From the NCBI GenBank assembly GCA_026770615.1, contig MU631670.1, forward strand, positions 1 to 11,900: DNA of 11,900 nucleotides, written 5' to 3'. Under the pieces are notes generated by a model that worked only from the letters and a program-made list of their open reading frames with translations, had not been told where the DNA came from and did not search any database. The position numbers and the translations under genes were made by a program. Of this stretch, positions 7,473 through 11,900 are shown one piece after another. Numbering within the stretch: the stretch's first letter is position 1; every line of letters starts with the position of its first letter. The DNA is from Pavlovales sp. CCMP2436. Lineage: Eukaryota; Haptophyta; Pavlovophyceae; Pavlovales.

Positions 7473-8358
7473 GCGCCAATCACGCAGCTGCACACGGGCG
7501 AGAAGCCGTACCCGTGCGAGGTGTGCGGCAAGGCGTTCACCTCGCCGAGCGACCTCGCAGCACGCATCGCTTGCGCGCAGCCGCCCGCGTGCCTCACTCG
7601 CAGCCACTGCCAGGTGGGCGAGCGGCGGGCGCGCAGGCCTCTCTGGCAGTGCTGCTGCGACGCGTTCCCCCGCGCTGCCCTCACGCGAACCTACTATATG
7701 TGCTCTCCCAACTGCCTCTCACAGCGCCACCTGCTGGAGCCAGCTCTCGGTGCACAGTGAAAAGCTGAACGACCGAGGTTTTCGTGCTGATCTATCGAAC
7801 CTTGAAGATGCCGCTAGACGCAGAATTTGACGTGGACCAATTTTGGTCTACGGCTTGACACCTGATTCCGAACGGAATGGCGAGAAAATCGCCTCCAAAA
7901 TGAGGGGACGTATGTCTCTCATGTGCTGAAAATACCACCTTCACTTCCGAGGCAATTTTCATGTACTTCCTTTTAGAATCAGATGTCAAACCGTAAAAAC
8001 GACGTTCAAGTTGTTCCCAGCTCAATTCTACGTCTAAAAGTATGTTCAAAGTTCCACTTATAAAATAACACACAAATAAATAAAAGTGAAATTGAACCCC
8101 CCCGCCTGGGGGAAGGGGTTCGCTGTGCACCGGTGCCTGGCTCCAGCAGATCTGCTGCACACGGGCGAGAAGCCGTACGCGTGCAAGCTGTGCGGCAAGG
8201 CGTTCACCCAGCCGAGCAACCGCGACGTAAGCAGCCTGTGCCCTCGCCCTCTGCCCGCTGGCACGCATGCAGCACGCGCCCCTGTCTCACTCGCCCCTCT
8301 GCTGCCGGCGTTTGTGACACAGAGGCACTCCCGCACCTGCAAGGGCGGCCAGGCCTAA
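7473..8358 (+). CDS. C2H2-type zinc-finger gene, two split fingers, interrupted by an insertion
   Basis: Finger 1 begins after cag at 7472: [20 protein letters not shown] (from 7491). Finger 2 is [20 protein letters not shown] (from 8158). Finger 2 is completed by a clean 96-nt phase-0 intron, GAC|gtaagc (8227) to cacag (8322), giving C-x2-C-x12-H-x3-C, then CKGGQA and TAA at 8358. Finger 1 can be completed the same way by an intron from about 7560 (GCA|gcacgc, a GC donor) to acag at 7724, giving C-x2-C-x12-H with the same Arg-His at 7725-7730. The TIR insertion starts straight after that His. Removing it joins RH to [10 protein letters not shown], restoring H-x3-H and a standard TGEKP linker. 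The first finger as it stands runs into TGA at 7758, so the gene is either broken or the insertion is spliced. No upstream exon was found. Role is probably nucleic-acid binding. Confidence 0.6.
7731..8149. mobile_element. Insertion of about 419 bp with 31-bp terminal inverted repeats, inside the zinc-finger coding region
   Basis: The left end 7731-7761 (CTGCTGGAGCCAG, five variable bases, GGTGCACAG, t, GAA) matches the reverse complement of the right end 8119-8149 (GGCACC/CTCTC variable part) at about 26 of 31 positions. The interior is clearly AT-richer than the flanks and has a run of about 100 minus-strand codons without a stop (about 8100-7792, with [16 protein letters not shown]) of unknown family. 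No transposase was seen, so it is non-autonomous. A clear target-site duplication is absent, although CTGCTG occurs at both edges (7731-7736 and 8152-8157). It could be a MITE, or an intron derived from one. Confidence 0.6.
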
Positions 8359-8539
8359 CGAGAGCTCGGCACCACCCAAAGAGCTCGAAGAAGATGGGCT
8401 CTCATCCTCAAAAATACGCTTGGTTGCTCACAGACGGCGCGCGCTACTCTGATATCGCCGCGCTAACAAGTGGCAGGACATTGGCGCCAATTAATTACAT
8501 GTGTACTTTAGCAAAGCGCGGGGTATTTATTAGTTCCAG
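8359..8539. other. Short gap between the zinc-finger stop and the retroelement
   Basis: No recognisable gene. It ends in TATTTATTAGTTCCAG just before the retroelement frame opens at 8540. This could be the junction of a 5'-truncated insertion, or a 3' splice site. No reverse-transcriptase catalytic motif was seen here in any frame. Confidence 0.4.
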
Positions 8540-10507
8540 TTGAAACGCAGCCGCTGGATCGACGAGGCCCACGTCGCCTCCCTCGACGCCCACCGTGGCT
8601 TGGTGACACGCAGCCACCTGCTCGACGGCGCCCTGACCCCGCACTACGGCGTCATGTGCTACGGCGTCCCAATCGGCTCGGAGGAGTACGTTAAGCTTGC
8701 CCTCGCTGGCAAGTGTGACGAGATTGCCAGCGTCTCAAACAAGCTAATCGCAACGCTCAGCTCGTCACACAAGCAACAGCTCTGGCTGCTAACGCTCTTC
8801 TCCACCGCACACAAATTTGAGTACTTTGCCTGCCACTGCTACCCGGACCAGGCGCGCGATGCGTGCACACGCTTCGACGCGATCATCCACACGCAGGCGA
8901 CACACGCACTGGGAGTCTCGCTCGACGACGGCCAGCTTGCCACTGCTCGCCTCGCACTCCCCCGCCGCTACCTGGGCGCCGAACTTCGACGCATGGTCGA
9001 CATCGCGCCTGCCGCTTTCTGTGGCGTGACCCAGGCAGTGCCCAACTTCCTTGACATCGTGGACGAGCCGACCGGCACCATCACGCAGCGCGGCATGCTC
9101 GAGCTGCCGCAAGTCGCGCTCGTAGTAGGACGGAACTCCTTCCTGTACATGCGCGCGCATGGCTGGCGGTCATACCTGCACTTGCCGCGACCAGGCCTCC
9201 CCAGACCGCTATTGCCACCACCGCAGGGACAGGCGTTCCTCCGCTGCTGGCTCGAGATGCAACAGGAGGCTGGCGTCGGTGCTGGAGCGATGATCAACGC
9301 AGACCTGACAACCCGTGTGCTACACCTCTTCCCAGAGGAGGCCTGGCCGATGGTGCGCAGGGATCTCACAGGCAAGCCAAGCCTCAACATGCAGAAGGAC
9401 CTCACCGAGGACCGCGAGGCTCAGCGGTTTGACGCGCTCAAGATGCGGATCAACGCGCTCCCGCGGGGCGATCGCGTCGTGCACTTGGTTAGGAGCATCG
9501 ACCGCAACAGCTCTGCCTGAGTGGCCGCGCTTCCGATTGGCTACGGCGCCTGCACCATCGGCGAGTGGGTGGAGATCGCAGCACGCTTCTTCGGCGTCCC
9601 GAGTCCCATCTGCGTTGGCCTAGCCGCGCGCGGTGCGCGGTTGTTCAACCGCGACATCGACGTGCACGGAGACAACATTGTCGCGGCCACCGGGCAGAGC
9701 GTCACCGGCGACCACATCTCCAAGCTCAGGCACGATCCGCTCCTCGCCCTCCTGGCTGAGGTTGCGAGGAGAATGAGTGCGCACGCGCGCACCGAGGCGG
9801 GAGACATCTTCGCCTCGGTACTCGCCTCCAACCAGGCCGCGTACCGGCACTTCATCGGTGGGGTAGGCCGGCGACCCAGGCCGAAGGTCGACCTCTACGC
9901 CGAGTACGACCACAAGGGTGGGCGGGCGGTCCCGCGACTGCTTGAACTCAAGACCATGGCGTTTTGCAGGACTCGGTACAGGGACACCGACGGCAACTAC
10001 CCTGGGCGTGCTGTGGACAGGCGAGCTGACTCGCTTCCGGTGGAAGGCATGGCGGAGCTCATCAAGATTGATCGCGACTTCTTCCACACGACCCCCGGAC
10101 AGACTGGCCCGATGCAGGTCCGCGCACAGACCTTCTGCACTGCAGGCGGCCCCGCGTTCGCTGCCCTCGTGATTGGAGCCTTCGGCGAGTGGTCTGACGA
10201 CCTGGAATCCCTCGTCGGGGACCTCGCCAGCATGGGCGCAAGAGCGCTCCAAGCTCGCATGGGGGCCCCCTCCGCTGCGCTAGCGCGCAGCACTCTCCTG
10301 TGGAAGATGAGACAGGAGATCGGCATGTGCGCACTTCGAGGGCACGCCAAGGTCATCATTGCGCGCGCGCGATTGGAGCGCACCGGCACCAGCACCGGCA
10401 ACGGCGGCGGCACACGCACTGACAGCGACGACGACGGCAACCCCGACGAGTGGGCTGAGGGCGCGTACCACCTCCGCAGGGAGACACGGTTTGGGATCGG
10501 CGCCTAA
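8540..10507 (+). pseudogene. 5'-truncated retroelement frame: reverse-transcriptase end plus PD-(D/E)XK-like nuclease region, one in-frame UGA
   Basis: One frame runs from 8540 to TAA at 10507, broken only by TGA at 9518-9520. The first 326 codons resemble the post-palm part of RT-like proteins I recall from haptophyte, diatom and dinoflagellate retroelements: GVPIGSEEYV at residues 42-51, a helical thumb-like stretch, then ARLALPRRYLGAELRRMVDI at about 136-155. The catalytic palm is missing, so the copy is truncated. After the UGA the sequence continues without a break (VAALPIGYGACTIGEWVEIA, FFGVPSP, DVHGDNI, then LRHDPLLALL). Counting from 9521, Asp124 (PKVDLY), Glu142 and Lys144 (LELK) fit a PD-(D/E)XK endonuclease, followed by RYR..AVDRRADSLP and VIGAFGEWSDDLESLV, also typical of this family as I remember it. 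The UGA lies where relatives usually have Trp (xAWLxxLP), so one G-to-A change explains it. An inactive or passenger copy is most likely. Confidence 0.7.
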
Positions 10508-10697
10508 GTATGCCGCCTGGGTGACTACATGCCGCCTGGGTTACTGAACGTCGTCGCGCTTACACGCTCGGAGTCGACCACTTCTGAGACAGAATGTCTG
10601 CAACCCACTGCCTGCTGCCCTTTTCATAGTAAGTAAGTCGTAGTTTAAAAATAACTCCCGGACTCAGACCGCGCGCTCGGACTCCGACACGCGAGCG
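10508..10697. other. Retroelement 3' end and DnaJ 5' flank
   Basis: Directly after the retroelement stop, ATGCCGCCTGGG occurs twice (10510-10521 and 10529-10540, period 19), a possible 3'-terminal repeat. The sequence then passes into an AT-richer stretch (about 10625-10660, with AGTAAGTAAGT and TTTAAAAATAA) that may be the promoter region of the DnaJ gene, whose ATG is at 10698. No defined TATA box or initiator was recognised. Confidence 0.4.
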
Positions 10698-11606
10698 ATG
10701 TCGGACGCGAATCGGCGGAGACGCGGCCTTCCGCGCCGCCTGCTCGCGCTCCTGCTATTCGCGGCACTCCCGATCGCGCGCGCGGCCGACCTGTATGCCG
10801 TGCTCGGCATTTCGTCGGACGCCTCGGAGAAGGAGGTGTGGGAGCGATGCGTTAGCACATGTACTCCGCTACCGCGCACGCACCTGACAGAGCTCCTCCC
10901 TGCCGCGCACACACCCCCCTTCACCCCCATCCCCCTTCCCCCACCACCCCGCGTACCATCGCCGGGTGTCGGCTGCAGATCAAGAAGGCGTACCGGACGC
11001 TCTCTCTCAAGTACCACCCGGACAAAAACCCGGGCGACGCAGACGCCAAGAACCATTTCACGCAGGCAAGCTTCGCACTGCCCCCTGTCTCCCCATCATC
11101 CCCGCACACGCGCACGCCTAGCCACCACTGTGCTGAGCCTCCCTCTCCCTGCACGAACCCTGCACACGCGTTGTTGCAGATCGTGCACGCGTACGAGATC
11201 CTCTCAGACCCGGACTCGCGCATCCTCTTCGACCACGGCGGAGAGGAGGCTGTGGCACAGGTACGCGCCTGGACTGGCTGTAGGGCGGCCAGAGCTGCGA
11301 CGGGCGCGCCACCACCCCCCCCCTCCGAGTTGGCTGATGATGCGCCTTGAGAATGCCATATGGCTGCCCTGAGTTCCTCAAGGGTGAGTGTGTAAATATC
11401 TAAAAAAAAGGGAATCCGTGCCCTTGCCGCGCAGCGAATTCGCCTTTTTAAGAATAGTTCTTTTTACGTACCCCGACTTGACCCCACTGTTAATGTACCT
11501 TCGCCTAAGCTCCACTAAGCCATTACGTGTCAATGCTACTGTGCGCAGGGCGCCAACGACGGAGGCGGGGGCGGCATGATGGATCCTTTCGAGATGTTCT
11601 TCGGAG
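10698..11606 (+). CDS. Secreted/ER-type DnaJ (Hsp40) co-chaperone, first four exons, 3' partial
   Basis: Exons: 10698-10835, 10979-11065, 11180-11260 and 11549-11606, all phase 0 except the last (phase 1). The protein starts with a basic-then-hydrophobic signal peptide (about 1-29, [17 protein letters not shown]), then a J domain: [36 protein letters not shown], ending [20 protein letters not shown]. The HPD motif that stimulates Hsp70 ATPase is at residues 59-61. Exon 4 gives [19 protein letters not shown], the Gly/Phe-rich linker. A signal peptide plus J domain points to an ER lumenal DnaJ (ERdj3 or Scj1 type) working with BiP. Zinc-binding and C-terminal domains would lie beyond the window. 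Intron 2 starts CAG|GCAAGC (a GC donor), well supported by the seamless [11 protein letters not shown] join. There is no ER-retention signal to judge. Confidence 0.9.
11388..11480 (+). repeat. Dispersed motifs in DnaJ intron 3
   Basis: GTGTGTAAATATCTA (11388-11402) and GAATTCGCCTTTTTAAGAAT, then AGTTCTTTTTACGTACCCCG and ACTTG (11436-11480), both have close matches in the next intron (11709-11723 and 11629-11670). The second also matches the meckelin intron at 991-1020. They lie between the intron 3 donor (11261) and acceptor (11548). Confidence 0.6.
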
Positions 11607-11900
11607 GTGAGCCCCTCAAGCCCTCGTTGCCTTTTTTTTATAAGAGTTCTTTTTCATCCCCCGACTTGCAGCCCGAAGGCGTACGGGCATGTTGCCGGCT
11701 TGCGTACTGTGTGTAAATATCTAGAGATACGTCCGTCCCCTGACAGGTCTCCACAGGACCCAAGCGTTGAGAAAACACTCGGATTAAGGGACCTTAGCAG
11801 AGCACACGAGTACTCCCCGCTCGTATCACTCTCATTTTCTTCTTTGCTGTTGCGCCGGATTATGGGTGCGGGAGCGGCGGTGGCGGAGGGCGTGGGCGGG
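11607..11900 (+). other. DnaJ intron 4 with dispersed motifs; possible next exon at the very end
   Basis: The intron begins FFG G|gtgagc. It carries motif C (about 11629-11678, TAAGAGTTCTTTTTCATCCC then CCGACTTGCAGCCCGAAGG) and GTGTGTAAATATCTA (11709-11723), the same parts as intron 3 in reverse order of position. The last 30 bases can be read as a Gly/Arg/Ser-rich stretch (SGGGGGRGR) fitting the DnaJ Gly-rich linker, but no proper AG acceptor gives that frame, so the exon is not called. Confidence 0.5.

Noticed and set aside
8058..8342. Minus-strand frame with [17 protein letters not shown]
   Set aside because: It is the antisense of the HTGEKPY zinc-finger segment, a familiar false frame.
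9521..10507. Separate gene starting at GTG 9521
   Set aside because: It is in the same frame as the preceding RT part and continues its homology directly across one UGA, so it is one interrupted frame.
10664..11381. Minus-strand frames opposite the DnaJ gene
   Set aside because: They have no family resemblance; the plus strand carries an unmistakable J domain.

Overview
The window is nuclear DNA from a eukaryote, most likely a flagellated unicellular alga or other protist. The evidence is: GC-rich exons split by AT-rich or microsatellite-rich spliceosomal introns, the ciliary transition-zone protein meckelin, an ankyrin protein with a C-terminal region of a kind I associate from memory with haptophytes, and a degenerate RT/endonuclease retroelement of a type I associate with haptophytes, diatoms and dinoflagellates. 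The haptophyte-like placement is inference and weakly held.

Layout. 411-5627 (+): the last eight exons of meckelin (TMEM67/MKS3); the 5' part lies outside the window. 5628-6129: convergent intergenic gap. 6130-7174 (-): ankyrin-repeat protein with an acidic C-terminus and one apparent frameshift. 7473-8358 (+): remains of a two-finger C2H2 zinc-finger gene, split by a TIR-flanked insertion at about 7731-8149. 8540-10507 (+): 5'-truncated retroelement reading frame (end of the reverse transcriptase plus a PD-(D/E)XK-like nuclease region) with one in-frame UGA. 10698-11606 and beyond (+): 5' exons of a secreted or ER-type DnaJ co-chaperone; the 3' part is outside the window.

The genes are not a functional unit. 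Meckelin acts at the ciliary transition zone, the DnaJ probably in the ER lumen, and the others are accessory or mobile.

The most unusual signal is in the meckelin introns. At about nine of seventeen exon edges, the splice site with a short piece of adjoining exon has been copied once or several times into the neighbouring intron. The extreme cases are a seven-unit array before exon D and a six-copy scattered family before exon G. The introns also carry inverted pairs of short dispersed repeats, two of them flanked by 17-21 nt direct repeats, and three introns appear to start with GC instead of GT. With the TIR insertion between two zinc fingers, this suggests a locus where introns are being grown or created by segment duplication and small mobile elements.
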